Positions 8,181 through 18,900 of a stretch of DNA of 64,000 bases are shown one piece after another. Where the stretch lies: contig CAZVKN010000006.1 in NCBI GenBank assembly GCA_964627035.1, positions 55,686 through 119,685 of the forward strand, read 5' to 3'. Each line of letters begins with the position of its first letter. Positions within the stretch are counted from its first letter, which is position 1. The notes under the pieces were generated by a model. The model was given only the letters and a program-made list of their open reading frames with translations, was not told the DNA's origin and did not search any database. Source of the stretch: CAZVKN01 sp964627035 (GTDB lineage Bacteria; Electryoneota; AABM5-125-24; Hatepunaeales; Hatepunaeaceae). The translations under genes were made by a program, and so were the position numbers.

Positions 8181-10315
8181 CAGTTCGCCTCCGCAGAAGT
8201 TGCCTGAATGTCCGTGCCAAGACGCTGAAGGTAAGCGATCAACGCCACAATTTCAGTGTCTGCTGAGACATCGGGAATCCCCTGATCCGCCAAAGTCTTA
8301 ACAATAGTGTCAGCCTGCTGTCTTAGGTCATCAGACGCTGCCTGATCAAAGTCAGGTGGATATGGTACACCGATCTTGGTCAAAGCACGAATCTTAGCAG
8401 GGGTCGTGGAGATGTCCATTTTGTTGTTATGCAGCCAAGGGTATGGAGGCATGATTGATCCCGGTGACATCATCCTCGGGTCTCTCATGTGATTGTAATG
8501 CCAGGCATCGGGATACTTGCCTCCTATCCGATGCAGGTCAGGTCCTGTTCGTTTTGATCCCCACAGGAACGGGTGATCATAAACATATTCACCAGCTTTG
8601 GAATACTCACCGTATCGTTCGGTTTCAGATCTGAATGGTCTTACAAGTTGAGAGTGACAGCCTACGCATCCCTCCTTAATATATATATCCCGTCCTTGAA
8701 GCTCGAGCGGCGTGTATGGCTTTACAGTCGCGATGGAAGGTATGTTGGACTTGATGACAAACATCGGCACGAGTTCAACAATTCCACCGATTAAGACCAG
8801 CACGAGTGACAACAAGATGAACTGAATCGGTCGGCTCTCGATCCATCTGTGCCAATATGCAGGCTGTCCTTCAGATGCATGACTTTCCTTTTCCAATGCT
8901 GGAGCTTGAGCTTCCACCTCAGGAATGAATGTGCCCTGTTTAGCGGTCTTCACCAAATTAACAGCCATAACGATGACACCGATGTAGTAGAGAGTGCCAC
9001 CAATGAAACGCATGATGTACATTGGGATAATCTGTAACACCGTTTCAAGGAAATTTGGATACTGGAGGAAACCGTCAGCGGTAAACTGCTTCCACATCAG
9101 CCCTTGCGTGATTCCTGCCCAATAAAGCGGAATGGCATAGAATAAGATTCCAAGAGTGGAGATCCAGAAGTGAAAATTCGCCATCTTGACCGAATATAGC
9201 TTTGTATCAAACAGGCGAGGGATCAGCCAATACATTATCCCAAATGTCAGCAGACCGTTCCAGCCCAACGCTCCGACGTGGACGTGAGCTACAGTCCAGT
9301 CAGTGAAGTGTGACAACGCATTCACATTTTTAAGTGCCAGCATTGGACCCTCGAATGTCGCCATACCGTAGGCTGTCACGGCAACTACAAAGAATTTCAG
9401 AACCGGATCTTCACGCACCCGATCCCATGCACCTCGCAGAGTCAGCAATCCATTAATCATCCCACCCCACGACGGTGCAATCAGCATCAGTGAGAACACC
9501 ACCCCGAGTGACTGTGCCCAATCCGGGATTGCTGAGTAGAGGAGATGATGAGGACCTGCCCAGATGTAGATGAACACGAGAGCCCAGAAATGAATAATTG
9601 ACAACCTATAAGAGTAAACCGGACGATTGGCAGCTTTCGGCAAGAAGTAGTACATCAATCCGAGGTACGGTGTCGTCAAAAAGAAAGCGACGGCATTATG
9701 ACCATACCACCACTGAACCAATGCGTCCTGAACACCGGCATACAGAGAATAGCTCTTGAGGAATGAAACCGGTATCTCAAAGGAATTGACGACGTGAAGC
9801 ATTGTCACAGTTACAAATGTGGCGATGTAGAACCATATAGCAACGTACAAATGCTTCTCACGACGCTTCATAATCGTACCGATCATGTTAGTACCAAAGA
9901 CCAGCCAAATTAGGGCGATTGCGATGTCAATGGGCCACTCAAGTTCCGCATACTCTTTACTGGTTGTGAATCCCAATGGCAAAGTCACTGCTGCTGATAC
10001 AATTATTAACTGCCAGCCCCAAAAGTGAATCTTACTTAGTAAGTCGCTAAAATTGCGTGCTTTTAACAGTCGTTGAATCGAGTAATAGTAGCCCATAAAG
10101 ATACCGTTACCGACAAAGGCAAAGATAACAGCGTTGGTGTGCAACGGGCGTAGTCTGCCGAAAGTGGTGAAAGGCAGTCCCAGATTTAACGCCGGAAGGA
10201 AGATCTGTAGAGCAACCAGCAGACCTACCAGCATGCCCACCAAGCCCCAAACGGCGGTGGCAATGGCAAACAGACGCACTATCTGATTGTCATAACGAAA
10301 TGTTTCCATTTTCAT
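8180..10315 (-). CDS. ccoNO: cbb3 cytochrome c oxidase, fused subunits I and II
   Basis: This 711-residue protein joins the catalytic subunit CcoN (about residues 1-460, twelve membrane helices, with conserved histidine regions such as VQWWYGHNAVAFFLT and WTVAHVHVGALGWNG) to the mono-haem CcoO (about 495-711). The CcoO part has the haem motif CVGCHSQ near residue 550 and the following LVRPFRSETERYG and PGSIMPPYPWL segments typical of CcoO. Fused CcoNO is common in Bacteroidetes and relatives, whereas Proteobacteria use separate genes. The complex reduces oxygen to water and pumps protons under low oxygen. It follows ccoS by 15 bases and overlaps ccoQ. Confidence 0.97.
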   Translation of the reverse strand: MKMETFRYDNQIVRLFAIATAVWGLVGMLVGLLVALQIFLPALNLGLPFTTFGRLRPLHTNAVIFAFVGNGIFMGYYYSIQRLLKARNFSDLLSKIHFWGWQLIIVSAAVTLPLGFTTSKEYAELEWPIDIAIALIWLVFGTNMIGTIMKRREKHLYVAIWFYIATFVTVTMLHVVNSFEIPVSFLKSYSLYAGVQDALVQWWYGHNAVAFFLTTPYLGLMYYFLPKAANRPVYSYRLSIIHFWALVFIYIWAGPHHLLYSAIPDWAQSLGVVFSLMLIAPSWGGMINGLLTLRGAWDRVREDPVLKFFVVAVTAYGMATFEGPMLALKNVNALSHFTDWTVAHVHVGALGWNGLLTFGIMYWLIPRLFDTKLYSVKMANFHFWISTLGILFYAIPLYWAGITQGLMWKQFTADGFLQYPNFLETVLQIIPMYIMRFIGGTLYYIGVIVMAVNLVKTAKQGTFIPEVEAQAPALEKESHASEGQPAYWHRWIESRPIQFILLSLVLVLIGGIVELVPMFVIKSNIPSIATVKPYTPLELQGRDIYIKEGCVGCHSQLVRPFRSETERYGEYSKAGEYVYDHPFLWGSKRTGPDLHRIGGKYPDAWHYNHMRDPRMMSPGSIMPPYPWLHNNKMDISTTPAKIRALTKIGVPYPPDFDQAASDDLRQQADTIVKTLADQGIPDVSADTEIVALIAYLQRLGTDIQATSAEAN

Positions 10316-10330
10316 AGAAAAATACTCTAT

Positions 10331-10495
10331 TTATAGTTCAATTGATTCTTGAGATTTTGAATCGTCAAAAAGCATTCTGACCGATGGTGTAAATTTATCT
10401 TCAAACTGCCCCGATCTTACCGCCCAGATAAAGGCGATCAAGAAACCGAGAGCAACAATGAAGCTTGCTGAAACCAATAAAATGATTATTAACAT
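10331..10495 (-). CDS. ccoS: cbb3 oxidase maturation protein CcoS
   Basis: A short gene of 54 residues, found by reading the reverse strand between ccoI and ccoNO. It starts ATG immediately after the ccoI TAA and begins MLIIILLVSASFIVALGFL, one membrane helix, followed by FIWAVRSGQFED. The AFxWAVxSGQFED pattern is the CcoS hallmark. CcoS is needed to insert haem and copper cofactors into CcoN. The direct TAA-ATG junction suggests translational coupling with the copper ATPase. Confidence 0.95.
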   Translation of the reverse strand: MLIIILLVSASFIVALGFLIAFIWAVRSGQFEDKFTPSVRMLFDDSKSQESIEL

Positions 10496-12973
10496 TTATA
10501 ATCTGATCAATTTGCCATAATATTGTGTGGTCATGGTTGTAAACAAAACTATTGAAATCGAACTGAGCGGCATTAGTATTGCGGAAACAACCGGGGACAA
10601 CTGCCCGGTCACAGCAAAACTCAAACCGACAAAGTTATACAAAAAAGATAATATAAAACTTACTATGATGATACGCATACTAATTCGGGAAAATCTGAGG
10701 AATGTTTCCAATTTGTGCAGACTATCTCCTGATATCAGTGCATCGCAAGCCGGAGAAAAAGATGATGTGTCATCCGTAACAGCGATCCCGACATCGCTTT
10801 TTGCAAGTGCACCTGCGTCATTAAGCCCATCACCAATCATTAATGTTCGATGTCCCTGAGCTTGTTGCTCTTTCACATATTCCAATTTGTCGTGGGGCGT
10901 TCGGTTAAACAACAGATCTGTCCTCTTCGGGAACAGCCTTGATAATATATCCCAGTCCTGCTCATTGTCTCCGGACATCATCACAAGACGGCAGCTCGCC
11001 AGACTTTGCAGCAATTCATTCAATCCTGAGCGGAATTCGGTGCCGATTCTGAACGCACCTCTAAATATACCATCAATTGCAACAAACACTTTTGAAGTGT
11101 TATCTGTCGGCTTAAACTGCTCAGGGATATTCTCTATCCATGCAGCAGATCCAATCTTTATAATGTGTTCTCTAATGCTTCCTTGAATACCATAACCTGT
11201 TTTTTCTATATAATCAATGACAGGTTTTAACTCATCGGTTTCCATTGACTGAGATATCTTCACACTTTGTGGGTGAGTTGATTGGTGAGCTACCGATTTA
11301 ATCATAGATAGCTCTTTAGCTGTCAACTCAGTACCGTCGAATTCTATACCGGTCGGTTTATTGACTGTCAATGTTCCGGTCTTATCGAAAATGATTGTAT
11401 CAATTTTGGACATGGTCTCGACGACTGTCACGTTTTTCAGAAACAGGTTGTTTCTGCCAAATATCCGCAATGTTGTTCCCAGCGTAAAAGGAGTTGACAG
11501 CGCAAGAGCACATGGGCAGGCAACTATAAGCACTGATGCAAAAACCAGAACAGCACTGATGGAATCGGAAAATGACCAATAAATTGTACCTGACACAGCC
11601 ACGGACAGCACAGCCAATGTAAACCATGCGCTCACCCGGTTTGCCAAAGTGATGATCTGTCCATCCTTTGAATCTGTAAAAGCATCATCGTTCCACAATC
11701 TGGTCAGATAGCTTTGTGAGGCTTCTTTCACTACTTCAAGCTCAATGATTCCACCAATCTGTCGTCCACCTGCATAGATCAAATCACCGACTTCCTTTCT
11801 GACAGGATCAGCTTCCCCGGTGACGAACGAGTAATCAATATCACATGCCCCATCCATCAGTATTGAATCAGCAGGGATAAGCTCCTGGTTGCGAACAACT
11901 ATCCTGTCGCCCTGTTGTAATTCAGTAACCGGAGCAGATTTCTCTTTACCATTTTTTATAATGGTTACGGCAAGAGGGAAATACGATTTGTAATCACGGT
12001 CGAATGAAAGCAGATTATAGGTTTTTTTCTGGAAAACTTTCCCGATAAGCAGGAAGAAGACCAGCCCGGAAAGTGAGTCTAAGTATCCATCTCCGGTTGA
12101 AGTAAGAATTTCAAATAGACTTTGTAAGAAGAGTGCTGAAATACCGAGTGAGATCGGAACGTCCATGTTCACGCCTCTATGTATTAATCCGTTCCATGCA
12201 GAGATGAAATAATCCTGTGCGCTGTAAAACAGTACTGGCAGTGCGAGCGACAAACTGAAGTACTTGAACATCAACTTTAATGTCGGTTCAATAGTTTCCG
12301 GTGCAAAGTATCCGGGAAGGCTGAAAATCATGATGTTGGCAAAGGCGAAGCCTGTGACACCTAACTGATAATAGAGCCGATTGTCTGTAGAATGTGTTTC
12401 ATTTTTATCCAAATCTTCAAGGCTGATATAAGGCTCATATCCTATTTTAACCAGCAGTTCAACCACCTGCTTAAGCGTGATCTGATCGTTTCTAAACGTT
12501 ATTGACAGTTCACGTTTCGGAAAGTTTACCTGAGTTTGCAGAATTTCGGATTTAATATCATGAAGCTTCTCGAGAAGCCAGATGCAGGATGCACAATGGA
12601 TGCTCGGGATACTGAACGTAACCTTGCTAATGTCAGAGTCCTTAAATTCAAGCAGTTTCGATTCTATTGCCGGATCATTCAGAAAACCGTATTGTGCATC
12701 AAACCCCGACTCAGGTGGTATTGTCCCGGGTCTGTCGGAGAGATCATAATAACTACAGAGATCTTTTGCATCAAGCAGCTCATAGACCATTTTGCATCCG
12801 TTACAGCAAAACGATTTGTCACCGATTACAATGTCACCCTCTTTGCATTCCGCTCCGCAATGGTAGCAAACAGATCGAACGGTTACTTCGATTGGAATCT
12901 CTCCGTTAATGTCTTGACAGGAACTCAATATTAATATATATGTACGCTTTGAGTTGAGCAAGCTTAGTATCAA
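10496..12973 (-). CDS. ccoI: copper-translocating P-type ATPase for cbb3 oxidase assembly
   Basis: CcoI (FixI) exports copper across the inner membrane for the CuB site of cbb3 oxidase. The N-terminus has two cysteine clusters (CYHCGAEC and CCNGCKMVYELL), then a heavy-metal domain with IHCASCIW near residue 130. The P1B core shows the CPCALALSTP ion motif near 487, the phosphorylation site DKTGTLT near 533, and MIGDGLNDAGAL. About eight membrane helices are predicted. The open frame begins with TTG at 12973, giving a 30-residue leader of doubtful reality before VRSVCYHCG. No ATG lies between, so the exact start is uncertain (another TTG exists at about residue 16). It heads the operon ccoI-ccoS-ccoNO-ccoQ-ccoP. 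Confidence 0.95.
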   Translation of the reverse strand: MILSLLNSKRTYILILSSCQDINGEIPIEVTVRSVCYHCGAECKEGDIVIGDKSFCCNGCKMVYELLDAKDLCSYYDLSDRPGTIPPESGFDAQYGFLNDPAIESKLLEFKDSDISKVTFSIPSIHCASCIWLLEKLHDIKSEILQTQVNFPKRELSITFRNDQITLKQVVELLVKIGYEPYISLEDLDKNETHSTDNRLYYQLGVTGFAFANIMIFSLPGYFAPETIEPTLKLMFKYFSLSLALPVLFYSAQDYFISAWNGLIHRGVNMDVPISLGISALFLQSLFEILTSTGDGYLDSLSGLVFFLLIGKVFQKKTYNLLSFDRDYKSYFPLAVTIIKNGKEKSAPVTELQQGDRIVVRNQELIPADSILMDGACDIDYSFVTGEADPVRKEVGDLIYAGGRQIGGIIELEVVKEASQSYLTRLWNDDAFTDSKDGQIITLANRVSAWFTLAVLSVAVSGTIYWSFSDSISAVLVFASVLIVACPCALALSTPFTLGTTLRIFGRNNLFLKNVTVVETMSKIDTIIFDKTGTLTVNKPTGIEFDGTELTAKELSMIKSVAHQSTHPQSVKISQSMETDELKPVIDYIEKTGYGIQGSIREHIIKIGSAAWIENIPEQFKPTDNTSKVFVAIDGIFRGAFRIGTEFRSGLNELLQSLASCRLVMMSGDNEQDWDILSRLFPKRTDLLFNRTPHDKLEYVKEQQAQGHRTLMIGDGLNDAGALAKSDVGIAVTDDTSSFSPACDALISGDSLHKLETFLRFSRISMRIIIVSFILSFLYNFVGLSFAVTGQLSPVVSAILMPLSSISIVLFTTMTTQYYGKLIRL

Positions 12974-13077
12974 ATTGTGGTTTTCATTGCATTTTAACAG
13001 AATCCTTTGATCTTCTCTTGCTTTGAAAAGGGCTTTACCTTACTATTCTAAAAAGAAAAACCAAGAGGATTAAATCG

Positions 13078-14166
13078 TTGAAACAAGCAGTAATTATTGC
13101 ACTATTGGCACTGACATTCACTGTCGGATGCCAGATGAGGAATGCTCCAAGCGTTAAGGAAGAGAAGTTTGCACCCAAAGCGGAATATGTCTTCCCAGGT
13201 GAGGAGCAGTATATAAAAAACGTACGAATGCTGTCGCACGGTGGGGAGAATGCCGAAGCATATTTCGACTATGAGGGAAGCAACATTGCCTGGCAGGGAC
13301 AGTGGGGTGGAAATGTTGCCGCTGATCAAATCTGGACGATGCCTGTAACCGGAGGAGAACCGAAGATGGTCTCCACTGGATTCGGGAAGACAACATGCTC
13401 CTTCTTTATCAAGGGAACAAATAGAATTGTTTACAGCTCAACCCACGCATATTCTAAAGAGCCGCCACCTCCGGTTGACATGAGAAAAGGTTATGTCTGG
13501 TCACTCGACGAATATGACGTCTATACAGTTAATCTTGACGGAACCGATCTAATTCAGTTGACCGATGAGCCGGGATATGATGCTGAAACAGCAGCCTCAC
13601 CTGACGGCAAATCAATAGTCTTCACCTCATTAAGAAATGGGGATCTCGATATCTACACCATGGACATTGACGGCTCAAATGTTAAGCAGTTGACTAATAC
13701 ACTCGGTTATGATGGTGGTCCGTTCTTTACTCCTGATGGCGAGTGGATAATCTTCCGCAGCCATCTGCCCGAGACAGAAGCTGAAATCGCTCGCTATAGT
13801 CAACTTCTCGACGAGCGAAAGGTAGCACCTTTGAAGTTTGAGCTGCAGATAATGCGAACCGACGGCTCTGATCGCCGTCAGATCACTGAATTGAGTTCTG
13901 CCTCATTTGCTCCGTATGTTCATCCAGACGGCAAACGGGTGATATTCTGTTCAAATTATGGTAGTGATCCTGAAAAGCGGATGCCGACATTTAATCTGTT
14001 TATGATTGACCTTGACGGTATGAACCTGAAACAGATCACCTTCAACGAATCGTTTGACGGATTTCCGATGTTCTCGTTTGATGGGAAGAAACTGATGTGG
14101 TGCTCAAACCGATTCGGTCCAGAACCGAGATCAACAAATATCTTCATCGCTGACTGGATTGATTAA
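13078..14166 (+). CDS. TolB-like WD40/PD40 beta-propeller lipoprotein
   Basis: A 362-residue secreted lipoprotein. The signal peptide ends at a lipobox with Cys18 (TFTVGC). The body repeats the PD40 pattern: DEYDVYTVNLDGTDLIQLTDEPGYD, DGKSIVFTSLRNGDLDIYTMD, and further blades with SPDG-, TPDG- and HPDG-type turns, as in TolB and the DPP-IV propeller class. The start is TTG at 13078, supported by an AAGAGGAT ribosome-binding site eight bases before it; no in-frame ATG is close. Such lipoproteins often sit on the outer membrane and bind partners or peptides, but the specific role is unknown. It is transcribed away from ccoI and towards hutH, sharing a terminator with it. Confidence 0.88.
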   Translation: MKQAVIIALLALTFTVGCQMRNAPSVKEEKFAPKAEYVFPGEEQYIKNVRMLSHGGENAEAYFDYEGSNIAWQGQWGGNVAADQIWTMPVTGGEPKMVSTGFGKTTCSFFIKGTNRIVYSSTHAYSKEPPPPVDMRKGYVWSLDEYDVYTVNLDGTDLIQLTDEPGYDAETAASPDGKSIVFTSLRNGDLDIYTMDIDGSNVKQLTNTLGYDGGPFFTPDGEWIIFRSHLPETEAEIARYSQLLDERKVAPLKFELQIMRTDGSDRRQITELSSASFAPYVHPDGKRVIFCSNYGSDPEKRMPTFNLFMIDLDGMNLKQITFNESFDGFPMFSFDGKKLMWCSNRFGPEPRSTNIFIADWID

Positions 14167-14177
14167 ACAGAGTTCAA

Positions 14178-14211
14178 AAGGGGCTGATCAAACAATAGTG
14201 ATCAGCCCCTT
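14178..14211. terminator. bidirectional terminator hairpin between convergent genes
   Basis: A perfect 13-bp stem, AAGGGGCTGATCA (14178-14190) with its complement (14199-14211), and an 8-base loop. It sits 12 bases past the stop of the TolB-like gene and 26 bases past the stop of hutH on the other strand. A run of A lies on one side and T-rich sequence on the other, fitting use in both directions. Confidence 0.85.
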
Positions 14212-14236
14212 CTCTTGCAATGATAGCTTGTTTTCA

Positions 14237-15763
14237 CTAATCCAAGCTCAACTCTCCAATAGCTTTCTCAACCACATCCACAATCGAACCATTCCGTACC
14301 AGTTTGGCGATTGCCTCAATATCAGGATACAGCACACGGTCATCTTCCATGAAGGGCACGTCTTCGCGGATCTTTTCATAAGCCGGTCGAGTTCCCTTTC
14401 CAGGATTCAGTGGTTTGCGGAAATCGAATGCCTGGCTTGCTGATAGCATCTCGATAGCGAGCACTGCAGTCACATTGCGAAGAATCTCATGCAGCTTTCT
14501 GACGGAAATCGGTGTCATTGCTACATGATCCTCCTGATCGGCGGATACGCTGATCGAATCAACAACTGCCGGATGCGACAGAATCTTATTTTCGCTGACC
14601 AGCGCAGCAGCGGTATATTGAGCGACCATCAGTCCCGAATTCAGACCCTTACCTTCGATGAGAAAATCAGGTAAGCCTGACAGAACCGGATTCATTAAAC
14701 GGTTGGTGTGACGTTCGGACAAGTCTGCGATCTCGGACATTGCCATCGCCAGAAAATCCATGACCAGAGCTATGTTCTGACTGTGGAAGTTACCACCTGC
14801 AAGATAAGTCTCTCCGTCCTCAAAAAACAGAGGATTGTCTGCGGAAGAGTTCATCTCGATCTCGACCTGACTCTTTGCATATCGCCATGCGTCAACCGAT
14901 GGACCGTAAACCTGAGGTGTGCAACGCATTGAGTAACCGTCCTGAACCTTTGCCGAGCCGTCGGATATTACTTCGCTGTCCGCCATCAAATTGCGCAGAT
15001 GTCGTGCAACGAGATTCTGTCCGTGGAACGGGCGCGCTGCGTGGAGCCTCGCATCATAAGCCGTTTGAACTCCCTTAAGGACGTCAATTGTCATAGCGGA
15101 GGAGATGAAAGCATTCTTCAGCAGATTGCGAGCTTTGACGAGTGCTAAAGCAGAGCTACCTGTTGACATCTGGCTGCCGTTGATTAGCCCGAGTCCTTCT
15201 TTATACGTCAGGTCAATGATCTCGATTCCGGCAGCTTTCATAGCTTTGCCTCCGGGCATCCGTTTGCCTTTATAGTATGCTTCGCCCTCACCGAGGCAGA
15301 CTACAGCCAGTTGTGACATCGGTGACAGATCACCGGAAACTCCCAGTGAACCTTTTTCAAACACAACAGGAGTGACACCTTTATTCAGCATCTGGACAAG
15401 TGTATCGGTAATGACCAAACGAACTCCTGAGTTGCCTCGACAGTGCGTATTCGCGCGCAATAGCATCGCAGCGCGGACAATCTCTATCGGGAACGGATCA
15501 CCCGTTCCGGCAGCATGACTATATACAATCCTTCGCTGAAGCTCCGAACTCTGCTCCTTTGAAACCCGAATGCGGGCAAATTCTCCAATTCCTGTGGTCA
15601 CACCGTATATAGCAATATCCTTTTCGACCAATTTCAGGATTAATTTTCTGCAGGCATTGATTCGCTCGATTGAGTCCGGTGAAATTGTGACTTTGGCGTT
15701 ATCATATGCCACTGTTGCGACATCATCAATCGTTAATGAGTTCCCATCAAGCTGAATTTTCAT
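14237..15763 (-). CDS. hutH: histidine ammonia-lyase with Val-Ser-Gly cofactor tripeptide
   Basis: HutH eliminates ammonia from histidine to give urocanate, the first step of histidine degradation. The 508-residue length and motifs fit: YGVTTGIGEFA (active-site Tyr), YSHAAGTGDPF with the Ser-His typical of histidine lyases, YSMRCTPQVYG, and DQEDHVAMTP near the end. The cofactor MIO normally forms by cyclisation of Ala-Ser-Gly at about residues 142-144. Here the sequence is GSLGVSGDLSPMSQ, so the tripeptide is Val-Ser-Gly, encoded by GTT TCC GGT. Ser and Gly are kept, so MIO formation may still occur, but it is unusual. No hutU, hutI or hutG lies nearby, so the pathway is not complete here. 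Confidence 0.9.
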   Translation of the reverse strand: MKIQLDGNSLTIDDVATVAYDNAKVTISPDSIERINACRKLILKLVEKDIAIYGVTTGIGEFARIRVSKEQSSELQRRIVYSHAAGTGDPFPIEIVRAAMLLRANTHCRGNSGVRLVITDTLVQMLNKGVTPVVFEKGSLGVSGDLSPMSQLAVVCLGEGEAYYKGKRMPGGKAMKAAGIEIIDLTYKEGLGLINGSQMSTGSSALALVKARNLLKNAFISSAMTIDVLKGVQTAYDARLHAARPFHGQNLVARHLRNLMADSEVISDGSAKVQDGYSMRCTPQVYGPSVDAWRYAKSQVEIEMNSSADNPLFFEDGETYLAGGNFHSQNIALVMDFLAMAMSEIADLSERHTNRLMNPVLSGLPDFLIEGKGLNSGLMVAQYTAAALVSENKILSHPAVVDSISVSADQEDHVAMTPISVRKLHEILRNVTAVLAIEMLSASQAFDFRKPLNPGKGTRPAYEKIREDVPFMEDDRVLYPDIEAIAKLVRNGSIVDVVEKAIGELSLD

Positions 15764-15922
15764 CCTTTGTCCTTCCTTTTGTTATCCAAAGAGTATTATC
15801 TCGGTAATGTCTGTTTAGTAGTGATTATCTAAACCACGACTACAAATCACAATATTTACTGCAACTTTAATGGCGCAATATAAAACATACGTTATTTGAG
15901 TTGCAAGCTTTTGTTACACAAC

Positions 15923-15950
15923 TTGACAAACGAATAAAAAGCATTACATT
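15923..15950 (+). promoter_or_regulatory. candidate sigma70-type promoter for the first C25-like gene
   Basis: A perfect -35 box TTGACA (15923-15928) is followed after 16 bases by TACATT (15945-15950), which matches four of six bases of TATAAT. It lies 38 bases before the ATG at 15989, a plausible leader length. Confidence 0.5.
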
Positions 15951-15988
15951 GTAAAGATATATCTCGATAAACAACGATAGAGGCACTC

Positions 15989-18900
15989 ATGGATATTAAT
16001 CGGATTTTTCTAAGCGTTATTCTCACCATTCTTTTCTGTATCTCATCTATACGCGCATCAGAATCGTTCACTACTGCAAACATGAATGCAGAGATTGAGG
16101 TGAGCTCATCTGACGAATCGGGCATTGAATTCAATGTTCAATTCAGCGATGAAGTGATCAGCTCTGTTAGCAATGATATTAACACCTACGGTATTGATGC
16201 CACAGCAGATATTTCTAACAGATATTCCGTTACAAAGATGATAAAATTGCCGGATTACGGTAATCCTGTGGTAGCGAGAGTGCAAACTGAAAGAGGCGAT
16301 GTCTTACATCCAGCCGCATCAGTACAAATCGGAAGACCTGCTATCATGCGAGGCATCAGAGTAGCGTCAATTACCCTTTTACCCTTCTTGTTTGACGAAG
16401 ATCATGATGAAATCGCAGTAGTTGGCAACTATTGTGTTCGTATTGCCTATGAGTCCGGTACCGGGATTATCCCCCTTCAGAGAGCCTCCCGTCCTTACAG
16501 TCCGGAGTTTAAGCGATTTCTGAGCAGTGTCTTACTGAATCCACCAAATCGAGACGACGACTACCCTTATGGGGGTAGCTGGCTATATTTGATCCCAGAT
16601 GCGGATGGTGTGATGGAAGCACTGGAACCTCTGGTGGAATGGCGCATGCAGACAGGAAGCTTTGTTCAGGTTGAAGTAGCTCCGGATGATCGCGACGGCG
16701 TAAAGGAAATTATTCAGGAGGCTTACGACACGTGGGATATCCCGCCTGAGTATGTAGTGCTGGTTGCGGATGCCGACGGTGATGATAGGCTTCCACCATG
16801 GGAGGATGACACTCCGGTCACCGACCATCCGTATGTGCTGCTTGAAGGTGATGATATACTGCCGGATGCTGCAATCGGGAGGTTATCATGGAACACTGTC
16901 AATGAACTGAGAACCATTGCTGAAAAAATCGTAGAGTATGAGTCAGATCCCGAAGTAGGGGATGATGAGTGGCTGACCCATGCGGTTAGCTGCGCTGCAA
17001 CAAGTTCATCATCCTCGGCGATATTGGTCGGAAGGTGGATTCGTGAACAGATGCTGGAGGCAGGCTATGATCCGGTTGACACAAGCTTCACCGTCCGTGA
17101 TGCAGAGTTTGCCGAGTGGCTTCAGGAGAGGATTGGTGAGGGTGTGTCACTAATTCTAACAAGGAGTATGTCGGGATGGGATCCTGAAGATGTTGACAAT
17201 CTAAACAACGCACCTCAACTGCCGTTGATGCTGATGGTCAGCGCAAATTCAGGTAGATACTGGCGTCCTGATCCCGATGATGATGCATATCCCGAACTGC
17301 TGCTGAGAACTGAACACGGTGCGGTAGGAGCGCTCGGCTCGGGGCATCCGAACAACCGAACGGCTTATGCAAATCTGTTTGCAGGCAGCATAATTCAGGG
17401 ACTGCTTGGAGATAGAATATTGTCATTCGGCTGGTCGTTGAACCGAGCAAAGTTTGAGCTTTATCGGCAGTACAACGATCTCGCCGATGATCCGGATGAT
17501 GACGGCAATGAGTGGTGGGAAACGCATATTTTGATGATGAACCTGATGGGTGACCCCGGTACGAAACTTTGGCTGGGGAGACCGACATCTCTGGAGGTTG
17601 ACCATGACTTTAATCTCAACAGAGGGAATAATAGATTGTATGTAACTGTCTTGCGGGAAGAGGATGAGGAGCCGATTGAAGGAGCTGTAGTGTGTCTGTA
17701 CAACAGTGACGGGCTTTTTTTAGCCGGACGCACTGATGCGGATGGAGATTTTATATTCATTCTGCCTCAGAATGCAATGGAACTCGAATCTGCACAGCTG
17801 ACCGTCACCGGGGAAGGGTTGTTACCGTATCTTGGTGAGGTGGTATTTCAGGATGCGGATAACAGTGTGGGAGTTGGAGAACTGCTCAGCATTAATGACG
17901 GTGCCGGTGATGGTGATGAGATCATGGATTACAGTGAAACAGTTGAGCTTTTGTTTTCAGTTGTCAACTATGGTGCGGAACCGGTTCCAAGTCCGTACAG
18001 CGTTATGTTAGAGGATCGTTCGCCATATTATGTAGTTGTAGGTGATGCGGTTGAGATGGAAGCTGAATTGGATCCCGGTGATGCAGTTGAAGTTGCTATT
18101 GAAGTGGATATGGACCCATCTTGTCCGAACGGTATTGAACTTCATTTCGATGTACTCGTTGTTGATGACGAAGAGAACCGTTTCCGCAGCGGATTCACGT
18201 CGGTTTCCGGAGCACCGGTAATAGAGGTAGATGAGTTAATTTTTCCGGATGGTCGAATCGAACCGGGAGTGGATATAGATCTGGACATTAGCTTGACCAA
18301 CAGAGGTGGTCAGCTATTGGATCCCTGTGATGTCGAGTTGGTCAGCTTGTCAAATATGGTACGCATTGATCAGGGTCAGGGCACTTATGAGGAGCTTCTG
18401 ATTGGAGAGCGGGTTCAGTTGGCGGACGAGATATTTCAAGTGAGAGGTTCACCTCAGGCAATCCCCGGAACGAGTGCTATGCTTGAACTCAGATTTGATT
18501 CAGATTTAGGTTGGCAGGATACAATTCAGTTTCCAATTGAATTTGCACCGGCACGAGATGGAGATCCATTCGGTCCTGATCTGCGTGGCTATATCTGTTA
18601 TGACAGCGAAGACCGCGATTTTGAGTTTGCACCCGAATTTGACTGGATTGAGTTAGATCCCGATTTTGACGGCGAAGGTGATGAGATAGATTTTGGGGAT
18701 ATGGCGGAGAACAGAGACCATAGTCTGGTGGTTGATCTGCCGTTTGAGTTTACGTTCTACGGTGAGGAGTTCGATCAGATAACAGTCTGCACCAACGGGT
18801 GGTTAGCACCCGGTTCGCAACCACAATACAACGACTCACGCAACAGAATGCTCCCAACACCACTCGGTACAATAGGGAAAATCTGCCCTTTCTGGGACAA

